From positions 1-64,000 of the forward strand of contig NZ_KV757658.1 in the NCBI RefSeq assembly GCF_001712795.1: a DNA stretch of 64,000 nucleotides, written 5' to 3'. Of the stretch, positions 35,025 to 43,544 are shown one piece after another. Every line of letters starts with the position of its first letter. The stretch's first letter is position 1. Below the pieces are notes generated by a model. That model had not been told where the DNA came from and ran no database searches. It saw only the letters and a program-made list of their open reading frames with translations. A program made the translations under genes and the position numbers. Origin of the DNA: Nostoc sp. KVJ20. Its GTDB lineage: Bacteria > Cyanobacteriota > Cyanobacteriia > Cyanobacteriales > Nostocaceae.

Positions 35025-36707
35025 ATGAAGACGAATTTTGAGAACAAGTCCTTTGAGAATGAACATGAGACTGATAGCCACGATATTTTCGCCGAACGTG
35101 TCCGCAGCAACCAGCGCCAGCTCACCTCCCAGCTAAGGCACCAGTACGATTTTATTGTTTGCGGATCTGGATCTTCTGGCTCGGTGGTTGCCCGCAGACT
35201 GGCTGAGAATCCAGATGTCAGCGTTCTGCTGCTGGAAGCGGGAGGCACCGATGATCTGCCAAGTGTTATAGAAGCGAATCAATGGCCGATGAACCTTGGA
35301 AGCGATCGCGACTGGAGCTTCCAGGGCCAGCCGAATCTACATGTGAACGGTCGTTCGATTCCGTTCTCTATGGGCAAGGTACTTGGCGGTGGATCGAGCA
35401 TTAACGTCATGGTTTGGGCACGCGGACACAAGCATGATTGGGATTTCTTCGCATCCGTTGCCAACGATCCAGCCTGGAGTTATGAATCCGTCTTGAAGAT
35501 TTATCACCGCCTGGAAGATTGGCATGGCGTGCCAGACCCAATGTATCGCGGAACGGGAGGGCCAGTATTTGTCCAGCCTGCGCCGGAGCCAAACCCGCTC
35601 GCACCCGCAACGATTGAAGGAGCGCGGGTGGTGGGTATTCCTACTTTTGAAAATCCGAACGGACGCATGATGGAAGCAGCGAAGGGCGCTTCTATCAGCG
35701 ATGTGCGAGTCCGCAATGGCAAGCGCGAATCGATATTCCGCTCCTATGTCTTCCCTTATATGGATCGGCCAAACCTGACGGTTCTCAGCCATGCACTGGT
35801 CACACGGCTGACGTTCCAGGGCAAGCGGGTCACTGGCGTGGAGATATCTTATCGTGACACAATCTATCGCATTGGTGCGGCAGTCGAAGTCGTACTGTCG
35901 CTCGGTGCAATCCATACGCCGAAAGTGCTGATGCAATCCGGTATCGGCGATGAAGCCGAGTTGCAGCGATTTGGAATTCCTGTCGTGCAGCACCTTCCCG
36001 GTGTGGGGCAAAATTTTCAAGACCATGTTGCATTCGATTGTGTCTGGGAATATGAAAACGCTCTCGCACCCAGAAACAACTTGTCCGAGGCAATCTTTTT
36101 CTCAACGAGCCAGCCCGGGCTTGACAGTCCAGACTTATTTGTTTGTCAAGCCGAGGTGCCAAAATCCACTGCCGAGAATGCCGTCCGGTTTGGGCTGCCT
36201 GATGCAGGCTGGACGTTATTTGGGGCGATCGCGCAGCCCAAAAGCCGAGGCCGTCTGCGCCTGACGGGAGCCAATCCATCCGACCCGATTCTGATTGACG
36301 GAAACACTCTGTCTGACCCGGATGATCTCAAAACCGCGATCGCTTGCGTAGAACTTTGCCGCGAAGTTGGTAACTCTGCTCCCCTTCGTCTGTTCGTCAA
36401 GCGCGAAGTGATGCCAGGTAATTTGAAAGGGGCTGAACTCGAACGCTTTATTCGGGATGCTGCGACGAGTTTCTGGCATGAAACCTGCACCGCAAAGATG
36501 GGTCGAGATTCTATGTCGGTGGTGGATAGCAACCTGAGAGTGTATGGAATTGACAATCTCCGGATTGCTGATGGATCGATTATGCCGCGAGTAACGACCG
36601 GTAACACGATGGCTCCCTGCGTGATTATCGGGGAGCGGGCAGCGGAAATTCTACATCTCGAACACCAGCTGCAATCTACCGTAAAAACAGACTCAGGCGT
36701 GCAATAA
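35025..36707 (+). CDS. GMC-family FAD oxidoreductase (choline-dehydrogenase-like)
   Basis: 560 residues. The FAD Rossmann motif FIVCGSGSSGSVVARRLAE with LLEAGG, the second GMC signature (GKVLGGGSSINVMVWARG) and the C-terminal active site (SFWHETCTAKMGRDS with catalytic His, TGNTMAPCVIIGERAAEIL) are all present. Members oxidise alcohols such as choline, glucose or aryl alcohols. The first 35 residues are an extra charged N-terminus. ATG 35025 has only a weak GCGAGGTAGGCGCG upstream. It sits just beyond MITE copy 2, which may have separated it from its original promoter. Confidence 0.9.
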   Translation: MKTNFENKSFENEHETDSHDIFAERVRSNQRQLTSQLRHQYDFIVCGSGSSGSVVARRLAENPDVSVLLLEAGGTDDLPSVIEANQWPMNLGSDRDWSFQGQPNLHVNGRSIPFSMGKVLGGGSSINVMVWARGHKHDWDFFASVANDPAWSYESVLKIYHRLEDWHGVPDPMYRGTGGPVFVQPAPEPNPLAPATIEGARVVGIPTFENPNGRMMEAAKGASISDVRVRNGKRESIFRSYVFPYMDRPNLTVLSHALVTRLTFQGKRVTGVEISYRDTIYRIGAAVEVVLSLGAIHTPKVLMQSGIGDEAELQRFGIPVVQHLPGVGQNFQDHVAFDCVWEYENALAPRNNLSEAIFFSTSQPGLDSPDLFVCQAEVPKSTAENAVRFGLPDAGWTLFGAIAQPKSRGRLRLTGANPSDPILIDGNTLSDPDDLKTAIACVELCREVGNSAPLRLFVKREVMPGNLKGAELERFIRDAATSFWHETCTAKMGRDSMSVVDSNLRVYGIDNLRIADGSIMPRVTTGNTMAPCVIIGERAAEILHLEHQLQSTVKTDSGVQ

Positions 36708-36806
36708 AACCACCGCACTTTTCATTGGCGGACGCACATTTAAGCCGCGTGTTAACTCAAAGAACTTGAGTGGTCTAAATTGGGCGATGGTCGGATTGCG
36801 CTCGAC

Positions 36807-36915
36807 TCACGAAGTGAGTCCCTCCAATCGAAGATTGGAGGCAGCCCAAACTTAGTTTGGGCTGGAGCGCCCGACCCGCCAAAGGCGATGGCGCAAAGCG
36901 CCCGCTGGAAGCGAT
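36807..36915. repeat. Two small hairpin repeats inserted in the VOC copy B leader
   Basis: Compared with the leader of VOC copy A (30153-30289), this leader has two extra pieces: 36807-36875 between duplicated CGAC, and 36890-36915 between duplicated GCGAT. The first is a chain of three perfect hairpins with 3-base loops: TCAC-GAA-GTGA, CCTCCAATC-GAA-GATTGGAGG and CAGCCCAAAC-TTA-GTTTGGGCTG. The second carries GGCGCAAAGCGCC. They are typical cyanobacterial small dispersed repeats. Confidence 0.85.
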
Positions 36916-36976
36916 CGCAGAAGAATGAAAAGTAACCAATCTGAACATCAAACTTACCAACCTAAAGGAGAACAAG

Positions 36977-37666
36977 ATGAGTAGCAATAACGTAAACAGT
37001 CCAAACATGAAACTCGAAGTTGTGCTATTCGGCGTTTCCGACGTTGACCGCGCGAAGGCATTCTACGAAAATCTCGGCTGGCGGCTCGACATCGACATCG
37101 CGGAGGGCGACTTCCGCGGCGTGCAGATGACGCCCCCCAACTCGGAAGCCTCGATCATCTTCGGCAAGGGAGTCACTCCGGACAATTCTGGCTCGGCGCA
37201 CAGCCTGGTTCTCGCCGTGGACGACCTCGACATCGCCCGCGAAGACTTGATCGCTCGCGGTGTCAATGTGAGCGAAGTCTTCCACTACGCCGGCGGCCCC
37301 TTCAATAACGCCGTGGAGAACCCGCGCGTTGGAGGACGGGACCCGCAAGGCCGTTCCTACTTCTCGTTTGCCTCGTTTGAAGATCCGGACGGAAACGGCT
37401 GGCTGCTCCAGGAGATTAAGGAGCGACTTCCCGTCCGCGAGTGGAAATTGACGCAGGCACAAGACCTGGACGTTGCAACCATTGCAAACCTTCTCCGTGA
37501 GACAGCAGAACAGCACGATCGCTACGAGAAAACTCACGCCGAGCATCACTGGTGGAACTGGTACGCACCTTACCTGAGCGCACGTCAGAATGGCAGCAGT
37601 TCAGAAGAGGCTGCCGCCGCTGCTGATCGTTACATGGAAGAGGTTTTTCCTGTTTTTTCCAGATGA
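36977..37666 (+). CDS. VOC-family protein with C-terminal extension, copy B
   Basis: AAAGGAG before ATG 36977; 229 residues. Residues 1-150 match copy A (MKLEVVLFGVSDVDRAKAFY, GWRLDIDIAEGDF, FASFEDPDGNGWLLQEIKER). A helical tail of about 75 residues follows (TIANLLRETAEQHDRYEKTH, AEHHWWNWYAPYLSARQ) that copy A lacks; it looks like a small DUF often seen alone and may modulate activity. Codons are more GC-rich than in copy A, so the copies have separate recent histories. Confidence 0.85.
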   Translation: MSSNNVNSPNMKLEVVLFGVSDVDRAKAFYENLGWRLDIDIAEGDFRGVQMTPPNSEASIIFGKGVTPDNSGSAHSLVLAVDDLDIAREDLIARGVNVSEVFHYAGGPFNNAVENPRVGGRDPQGRSYFSFASFEDPDGNGWLLQEIKERLPVREWKLTQAQDLDVATIANLLRETAEQHDRYEKTHAEHHWWNWYAPYLSARQNGSSSEEAAAAADRYMEEVFPVFSR

Positions 37667-37946
37667 TGCGGTCAGAGTTGCCACACCCGTCGAGTATGTC
37701 GGCCACTAGGTAGCGGTAGAGGTCTACAAAGCCAACGATTCTTGCCCAAAAACTCAGGGCGGCGTTTAGGTTTCTGTGCTGAGTCCGAGGAAGCGGACGA
37801 TTCTAGCTCTCGCCCCCCGTCCGCGGACTCACCTTGGAACCTACGTAAATGTGTCAGCAGCGTTCCTTCGCCCCGTATCAGATTTGGAGATCGGCCGTTA
37901 CCGGAGATCGTTTTATCACCTCGCGTGGACAGTAAGTTACAAAATT
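37667..37946. other. Spacer between VOC copy B and nitrilase
   Basis: 280 bases. The frame of the nitrilase is open through most of it, but the text (RSFYHLAWTVSYKI) does not look like a nitrilase N-terminus. It includes a hairpin-rich stretch GAGTCCGAGGAAGCGGACG...CGTCCGCGGACTC (about 37783-37830) of the small-repeat type. No gene seen. Confidence 0.5.
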
Positions 37947-38942
37947 ATGAAAAAGACTATCATTAAAGCCGCTGCCGTGCAGATTAGTCCCGTGCTGTAC
38001 AGCCGAGAGGGTACTGTCGAGAAGGTCGTGAAGAAAATCCGTGAACTGGGCAAACAGGGCGTTCAGTTCGCAACCTTCCCCGAAACCATCATTCCCTATT
38101 ACCCCTACTTCTCCTATGTGCTAGCCCCGTTTGCGTTGGCAAAGGAACATCTGCGGTTGCTTGAAGAGTCGGTTACGGTGCCGTCTGCTGAAACCCAGGC
38201 GATCGCCGAAGCCGCGAAGGAAGCAAACATGGTCGTTTCAATCGGCGTCAATGAGCGCGACGGCGGCTCAATCTACAATACGCAGCTTCTCTTCGACGCA
38301 GACGGGACGCTGATCCAGCGCCGCCGCAAGATTACGCCGACTTATAACGAGCGGATACTCTGGGGTCAGGGTGATGGATCGGGCCTGCGCGCCATCGATA
38401 GTACCGTTGGGCGCATTGGACAACTTGCCTGCTGGGAGCATAACAATCCTTTGGCACGGTATGCAATGATCGCCGATGGTGAGCAAATCCACTCGGCGAT
38501 GTATCCCGGATCATTCGCCGGTCAGCTGTTCGCGGAGCAAGCGGAAATTAACGTCCGCCAGCACGCCCTTGAATCCGCCTGCCTTGTCGTTTGTGCAACC
38601 GCGTGGCTAGATGCCGATCAGCAGGCTCAGATCATGAAAGACACGGGTTGCGCGATCGAGCCGATTTCTGGCGGTTGCTTCACCGCCATAGTGAATCCAC
38701 AAGGACAGATCATTGGCGAGCCGCTCAAAGCGGGTGAAGGTGAAGTGATTGCTGATCTTGACTTTGCCCAGATCGATGCCCGCAAGCGGCTGATGGACGC
38801 GCGCGGTCATTACAACCGCCCCGAACTACTCAGCTTGTTGATTGATCGGACACCCACATCGCCCGTCCATGAGCGCACCCCACACCCCAATGGTAATGGC
38901 TCGCACGTGGTCGTCGAGGAGAGAACTGTCGAGGTTCTCTAA
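37947..38942 (+). CDS. Nitrilase (carbon-nitrogen hydrolase family)
   Basis: ATG 37947 (MKKTIIKAAAVQISPVLYSR) gives 331 residues, the usual nitrilase length. The Glu-Lys-Cys triad is readable: E46 (TFPETIIPYYPYF), K128 (RRRKITPTYNE) and C162 (GQLACWEHNNPL). The WEH after Cys is the signature of true nitrilases rather than amidases, so conversion of a nitrile to carboxylate and ammonia is the best guess. It resembles Nit6803-type cyanobacterial aliphatic nitrilases by memory. The tail (HERTPHPNGNGSHVVVEERT) is disordered. Confidence 0.9.
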   Translation: MKKTIIKAAAVQISPVLYSREGTVEKVVKKIRELGKQGVQFATFPETIIPYYPYFSYVLAPFALAKEHLRLLEESVTVPSAETQAIAEAAKEANMVVSIGVNERDGGSIYNTQLLFDADGTLIQRRRKITPTYNERILWGQGDGSGLRAIDSTVGRIGQLACWEHNNPLARYAMIADGEQIHSAMYPGSFAGQLFAEQAEINVRQHALESACLVVCATAWLDADQQAQIMKDTGCAIEPISGGCFTAIVNPQGQIIGEPLKAGEGEVIADLDFAQIDARKRLMDARGHYNRPELLSLLIDRTPTSPVHERTPHPNGNGSHVVVEERTVEVL

Positions 38943-38985
38943 TTCCACTGGATCTATCCGAACGCAACGACAGGGAGGTCAGTGC

Positions 38986-40077
38986 GTGTCTAAAAAAATC
39001 AATCATAATCGCCGCTACTTTTTAACAACCATGCTTAAAACTATTGCTGCCACCCAGCTTGGCATGATCGGCTGCACCACACAGTACGCTACCTCAGCAA
39101 CAGCTGAGTTACCGATTGAAGGTGAACTGCCTTCTTTTGTCGACGCGATCGCGTGGCTTAATTCGCAGCCATTAACAGTTGACGATCTGCGTGGAAAAGT
39201 CGTGCTGATCAACTTCTGGACTTATACCTGCATCAATTGGCTGCGCCAACTCCCTTATGTTCGCGCGTGGGCAAAGAAGTATAAGGATCAGGGACTAGTA
39301 GTAATTGGTATACATACACCGGAGTTTGAATTCGAGAAGAATATCGATAATGTCCGCCGAGCCTCAACAGAAATGAAAATTGACTATGCGATCGCCGTAG
39401 ATAATGATTATGCGGTGTGGCGTGCTTTCGAGAACCGTTATTGGCCAGCCCTTTATTTTATAGACACGCAAGGACGCATTCGCCATCACCAATTCGGCGA
39501 GGGCGAGTACGAGCAATCGGAAAGGGTCATTCAACAGCTACTGTCTGAGTCCCGAACTGGCCATGTCAGTCCGAAAATGGTCGAAGTCGACGCTCGCGGT
39601 TTTGAAGTCGCCGCCGATTGGGGCAGCCTGAAATCGCCTGAAAACTACCTCGGCTACGAAAGAACGGAAAATTTTGCATCTCCCGGCGGCGCGGTGTTAA
39701 ACAAGCGTCATTTATATACTGCCTCCGCGCAATTAAAACTTAATCAATGGGCACTTTCAGGCGATTGGACAATCGGAAAACAAGCCATTGTACTGAACAA
39801 GTCCGGCGGGCGGATCGCGTACCGCTTCCACGCGCGCGACCTTCATCTTGTCATGGGACCAGTCGAGCGAGGAATGTCCGTGCGGTTTCGCGTACTTGTA
39901 GATGGGCAGCCGGCAGCCGCGGTTCGCGGACTTGACATCGATGTGCGAGGCGAAGGCACGGCTACTGAACAGCGGTTATACCAACTGGTCCGACAGCCGA
40001 AGTCCATCACCGATCGACAGTTCGAGATCGAGTTTCTGGATTCCGGAGTGGAGGCTTTCGCGTTCACGTTCGGTTGA
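38986..40077 (+). CDS. Exported thioredoxin-like (DipZ C-terminal type) protein lacking CxxC
   Basis: GTG 38986 with GGGAGG eight bases upstream is the best start (MSKKINHNRRYFLTTMLKTI); 363 residues. An RRxFL twin-arginine-type signal ends near ATSATA. The thioredoxin/TlpA domain (~55-190) shows VVLINFWTYTCINWLRQLPY, WAKKYKDQGLVVIGIHTPEF and WPALYFIDTQGRIR. The C-terminal ~150 residues are the beta-rich domain found after thioredoxin in DipZ-like proteins. The usual CxxC is CINW, so the resolving Cys is lost. It would act in the periplasm or thylakoid lumen. Its signal peptide is similar to that of the 42439 hydrolase. Confidence 0.8.
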   Translation: MSKKINHNRRYFLTTMLKTIAATQLGMIGCTTQYATSATAELPIEGELPSFVDAIAWLNSQPLTVDDLRGKVVLINFWTYTCINWLRQLPYVRAWAKKYKDQGLVVIGIHTPEFEFEKNIDNVRRASTEMKIDYAIAVDNDYAVWRAFENRYWPALYFIDTQGRIRHHQFGEGEYEQSERVIQQLLSESRTGHVSPKMVEVDARGFEVAADWGSLKSPENYLGYERTENFASPGGAVLNKRHLYTASAQLKLNQWALSGDWTIGKQAIVLNKSGGRIAYRFHARDLHLVMGPVERGMSVRFRVLVDGQPAAAVRGLDIDVRGEGTATEQRLYQLVRQPKSITDRQFEIEFLDSGVEAFAFTFG

Positions 40078-40126
40078 TCGCGCAAACAGATACGTTTTCG
40101 CAACGAGCGACAAGAAGGTAAATGAT

Positions 40127-41062
40127 ATGACGATGAAATCCACACATGACAGCCCAATCCTCGTAACCGGAGCGGCTGGCGATCTCGGTGCGATCGGCCG
40201 CAACCTCACCGCAATGCTGCTCGCCAAAGGGCATAAAGTGCGTGCCTTAGTTCGGCGGGAGGATGAACGCGCTGAGGGACTGCGCCAGCTTGGAGCCGAG
40301 GTTGTGCAAGGCGATCTAACTGATCTTGCCTCGATGCACCGTGCGATCGAAGGTTGCAGGCGCATCTATTTCGGAATGTCGGTCTCAGCAGCTTATCTCG
40401 AAGCCACGGTCAACACCGCCGCGGTAGCACGCCACCACGGCGTCGAGGCCTTCGTGAACATGTCGCAGATGACAGTGACGCAGATGAGTATCACCGAGAC
40501 CACCCCAAGCCCACAGCACAAGCTGCACTGGCTTGCGGAACAGGCATTGGCGTGGTCGGGGCTGTCGGTCGTCACGGTGCGGCCCACGGTTTTCATCGAG
40601 GGCTTCTTTCTGCGTCTCGCCGCTGCTGGCGTCCGGGACAGCGACGAACTGGCCCTGCCCCTGGGTAACAGCAAGACCTCGCCGATCTCGGCTGTTGATG
40701 TGGCGCGTGCCGTTTCCACGATCCTCAACGACCCTACCCCGCACATTGGTCATGTTTACAATTTAACCGGATTTGAGTCGGCCGATCTGGACTACTACGC
40801 GCGCGTCTTTTCCGAGGCACTCGGCCGAACTATCCGCTATCATAATGTGCCGCTCTCTAGTTGGACTGATACGCTTCGTGAGTTTGGGGTGCCAACGCAC
40901 CTCGTCAACCACCTTGCGGTGATGGCCGAACTTCACGCGCAGGGGCGGTATGACCGCATGACGGATGACCTGTTCAAGCTCACTGGCAAGATGTCGACGA
41001 GCATGTATGACTTCGTGAAATTGCACGCTGCTGAATTCACGCGAAGTGAACCCACGGCTTGA
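40127..41062 (+). CDS. NmrA-like NAD(P)-binding protein (atypical SDR)
   Basis: ATG 40127 with AAGGT upstream; 311 residues. The N-terminus ILVTGAAGDLGAIGRNLTAM holds a GxxGxxG loop, RALVRREDERAEGLRQLGAE and VVQGDLTD follow, and the C-terminal part (YNLTGFESADLDYYARVFSE) is typical of NmrA/azoreductase-like atypical SDRs. These reduce quinones or flavonoids or sense NAD(P) ratio. It lies 49 bases after the thioredoxin-like gene. Confidence 0.85.
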   Translation: MTMKSTHDSPILVTGAAGDLGAIGRNLTAMLLAKGHKVRALVRREDERAEGLRQLGAEVVQGDLTDLASMHRAIEGCRRIYFGMSVSAAYLEATVNTAAVARHHGVEAFVNMSQMTVTQMSITETTPSPQHKLHWLAEQALAWSGLSVVTVRPTVFIEGFFLRLAAAGVRDSDELALPLGNSKTSPISAVDVARAVSTILNDPTPHIGHVYNLTGFESADLDYYARVFSEALGRTIRYHNVPLSSWTDTLREFGVPTHLVNHLAVMAELHAQGRYDRMTDDLFKLTGKMSTSMYDFVKLHAAEFTRSEPTA

Positions 41063-41302
41063 GGGGCAGTCCGCTTGTAGTTAAATAATCCAGTCAAGGC
41101 AGCCTATGCAGAATGTGGGTTTAAACGGTGGAGCGATTTTCCGTAGTGCATAAATCTTTTGACTTCAAGGGGCAAGCTACGGAACTCGAACCTGTAGCAT
41201 CTGGACTGCAAACTCCTCCCCATTATTACAACTGAGTAATGCGGACAGACGATCGCTTAAAGACATATATCTTGCTTCTATTAGCAAGCGTGGGAAATAC
41301 TT

Positions 41303-42382
41303 ATGTGGCCTAAAACAGAACTGATAGATTTGCTCAAAATCGCGCATCCAATAATTCAGGCTCCGATGGCTGGCGCTTCCACACCTGAGTTGGTTGCAGC
41401 TGTTTCTAATGCAGGAGGTCTTGGCTCGTATGGGGGTGCGGCCACACCACCAGCCAAACTTCGCTCCGTTATCAGGCAAATTCGAGAGATGACAGACCAA
41501 CCCTTTGGAGTTAATTTGTTTGCCCCAGCAGTTGAAGCGTATCAACTTACACCTGAGCAGCAAACACCGATGTCTGAGCTATTGACAAAATGGCACAACG
41601 AACTTGACGCTGGGCCTGTACCGGAACCAATACCGATACTAGGACCGTTTGTAGATCAATTTACTGTCCTGCTTGAGGAGAAAGTACCTGTTTTTAGTTT
41701 CCACTTTGGACCTGCGCCAATTGAGGCAATTCGGGAGATACACGCTATAGGCTCAATTGTATTAGCAACCGCGACGACCGTTCGTGAAGCAAAAGCTCTA
41801 GTCGTTGCAGGAGTCGATGTCATCATAGCCCAGGGCTTTGAAGCCGGAGGTCATCGCGGAACCTTTGCGGTACCTTATGAACACGGATTGATTGGAACAG
41901 CAGCGTTGGTGCCGCAAATAGCTGACGCGGTATCGGTTCCGGTCGTTGCGGCGGGCGGAATTATGAATGCGCGTGGAATCGTTGCTGCGTTTGCACTTGG
42001 GGCAAGCGGGGTACAGATGGGAACCGCCTTTCTCGCCTGCCCTGAGAACAATATCCCAGAAGTCTATAGGCAGGCTGTACTCAATTGTAAGGACGAAGAC
42101 ACGGTTATTACTGAAGTATTTTCCGGCAAACCCGCCAGAGCAATCCGAAATCGATTTATACGTGAAATGGAAAATAACAGAGATAAAGTGCTGCCATTCC
42201 CGGCTCAGATGTCTATAGGGCGGGTTTTGCGTCAGGCTTCTGCTCAACAATCAAGTCCAGATTTTGTCAGTATGTGGGCAGGACAGGGAGCAGCATTAGC
42301 CGAAGCTCTCCCGGCAGGTGAGCTGATCGAAAAAATGATACAAGAATTTCTTGCCGTAACTGCTTCTTTACAACTCAAATAA
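41303..42382 (+). CDS. Nitronate monooxygenase (2-nitropropane dioxygenase family)
   Basis: 359 residues, an FMN TIM barrel. HPIIQAPMAGASTPELVAAV, NAGGLGSYGGA, PFGVNLFAP, FHFGPAPIEAIREI, AQGFEAGGHRG (catalytic His region), VVAAGGIMNARGI and GASGVQMGTAFLAC are the family blocks. It oxidises alkyl nitronates such as propionate-3-nitronate, a plant and fungal toxin, using O2 and FMN. It has no obvious ribosome-binding site at ATG 41303. A 240-base spacer precedes it. Confidence 0.9.
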   Translation: MWPKTELIDLLKIAHPIIQAPMAGASTPELVAAVSNAGGLGSYGGAATPPAKLRSVIRQIREMTDQPFGVNLFAPAVEAYQLTPEQQTPMSELLTKWHNELDAGPVPEPIPILGPFVDQFTVLLEEKVPVFSFHFGPAPIEAIREIHAIGSIVLATATTVREAKALVVAGVDVIIAQGFEAGGHRGTFAVPYEHGLIGTAALVPQIADAVSVPVVAAGGIMNARGIVAAFALGASGVQMGTAFLACPENNIPEVYRQAVLNCKDEDTVITEVFSGKPARAIRNRFIREMENNRDKVLPFPAQMSIGRVLRQASAQQSSPDFVSMWAGQGAALAEALPAGELIEKMIQEFLAVTASLQLK

Positions 42383-42438
42383 ACAGATAGTCGATTCAAT
42401 TAAAGCAAGTTGAGTTAAATCCAATTGGAAAAAGATAA

Positions 42439-43491
42439 ATGTCCGAGAAAATTAACTATCAACGCCGCCGCTTTTTGGGCACTGCGGCTATGACTATTGC
42501 TACTACACAGCTAGGCAGATTCGGTTCTGCGATCGCAGAACCGAGCAAAACAAAACCAGCAATTTTATCCATGATGAAGTCGGGGACAAACACGTCGTTC
42601 GGCTCACTGAGGCAGATCGATGCTGGTGTTCTAAATATCGGATATGCTGAGGTTGGTCCCGCGAATGGTCGTCCGGTAATCCTCCTGCACGGATGGCCCT
42701 ACGATATTCACAGCTATGTCGATGTCGCCCCTTTGTTGGCGTCGGCGGGGTACAGGGCGATCGTCCCGTATCTACGCGGCTATGGTATGACGCGCTTTCT
42801 TTCGAGCGAGACGTTCCGGAATGGCCAGCAGTCGGCGATCGCTGTTGATATCATCGCTTTGATGGATGCTCTCAAGATCGAGAGGGTGATCCTCGCTGGT
42901 TATGATTGGGGAGCGCGAACAGCCAACATCATCGCAGCACTCTGGCCAGACCGCTGCAAGGCGCTCGTCTCCGTAAGCGGTTATTTGATTGGCAACTCTG
43001 AAGCCAACAAGACACCTCTGCCGCCGCAGGCCGAACTCGAATGGTGGTATCAATTTTATTTCGCGACGGAACGCGGCAAGCTCGGCTACGAAAAATATCG
43101 GCACGATTTCAACAAGCTCATCTGGAAGCTTGCTTCGCCGCAATGGCACTTCGATGACGCAACATTTGATCGCAGCGCGGCTGCCTTCAACAACCCAGAT
43201 CATGTCCAAATCGTCATCCACAACTACCGTTGGCGGCTCGGTCTGGCTGAAGGCGAGTCGAAGTATGACGAGATTGAGAAGCGGCTCGCCGCCGCCCCTG
43301 CGATCGCCGTACCCACCATCACTCTTGAAGGTGATGCTAACGGTGCGCCGCACCCAGATGCCAGTACCTACGCAAGGAAATTCTCGAGCAAATACGCACA
43401 CCGGATCGTCAAGGGCGGTGTCGGTCACAACCTGCCTCAAGAAGCACCTCGGGAGTTTACTAAGGCCGTCGTCGAAGTTGACGGTTACTGA
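42439..43491 (+). CDS. Exported alpha/beta hydrolase (epoxide hydrolase/dehalogenase type) with Tat-like signal
   Basis: 350 residues. The signal MSEKINYQRRRFLGTAAMTI is an RRxFL twin-arginine motif followed by a weakly hydrophobic stretch to AIAEP. The mature part has the oxyanion HGWPYDIHSY, the nucleophile elbow GYDWGARTAN (Asp, as in epoxide hydrolases and haloalkane dehalogenases), and the late His in GGVGHNLPQEAP. The N-terminus matches that of the thioredoxin-like protein at 38986 (MSxKINxxRRxFL, TIAxTQLGxxG), so both probably travel by the same route. Confidence 0.85.
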   Translation: MSEKINYQRRRFLGTAAMTIATTQLGRFGSAIAEPSKTKPAILSMMKSGTNTSFGSLRQIDAGVLNIGYAEVGPANGRPVILLHGWPYDIHSYVDVAPLLASAGYRAIVPYLRGYGMTRFLSSETFRNGQQSAIAVDIIALMDALKIERVILAGYDWGARTANIIAALWPDRCKALVSVSGYLIGNSEANKTPLPPQAELEWWYQFYFATERGKLGYEKYRHDFNKLIWKLASPQWHFDDATFDRSAAAFNNPDHVQIVIHNYRWRLGLAEGESKYDEIEKRLAAAPAIAVPTITLEGDANGAPHPDASTYARKFSSKYAHRIVKGGVGHNLPQEAPREFTKAVVEVDGY

Positions 43492-43544
43492 TTGGGTTTA
43501 GCCTGAGTCGTGAAACAGACAATTTGCAGCAAGAAGAAAACATC

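Noticed and set aside
35337..36718. Long minus-strand reading frames opposite the GMC oxidoreductase
   Set aside because: They are antisense shadows of a GC-rich gene with clear FAD motifs; their residues are Arg/Cys/Ser-rich with no recognisable domain.
41165..41220. Calling a tRNA gene
   Set aside because: Only a T-arm-like 3' part is present; acceptor and anticodon stems do not pair well enough, so it is reported only as a tRNA-like repeat.
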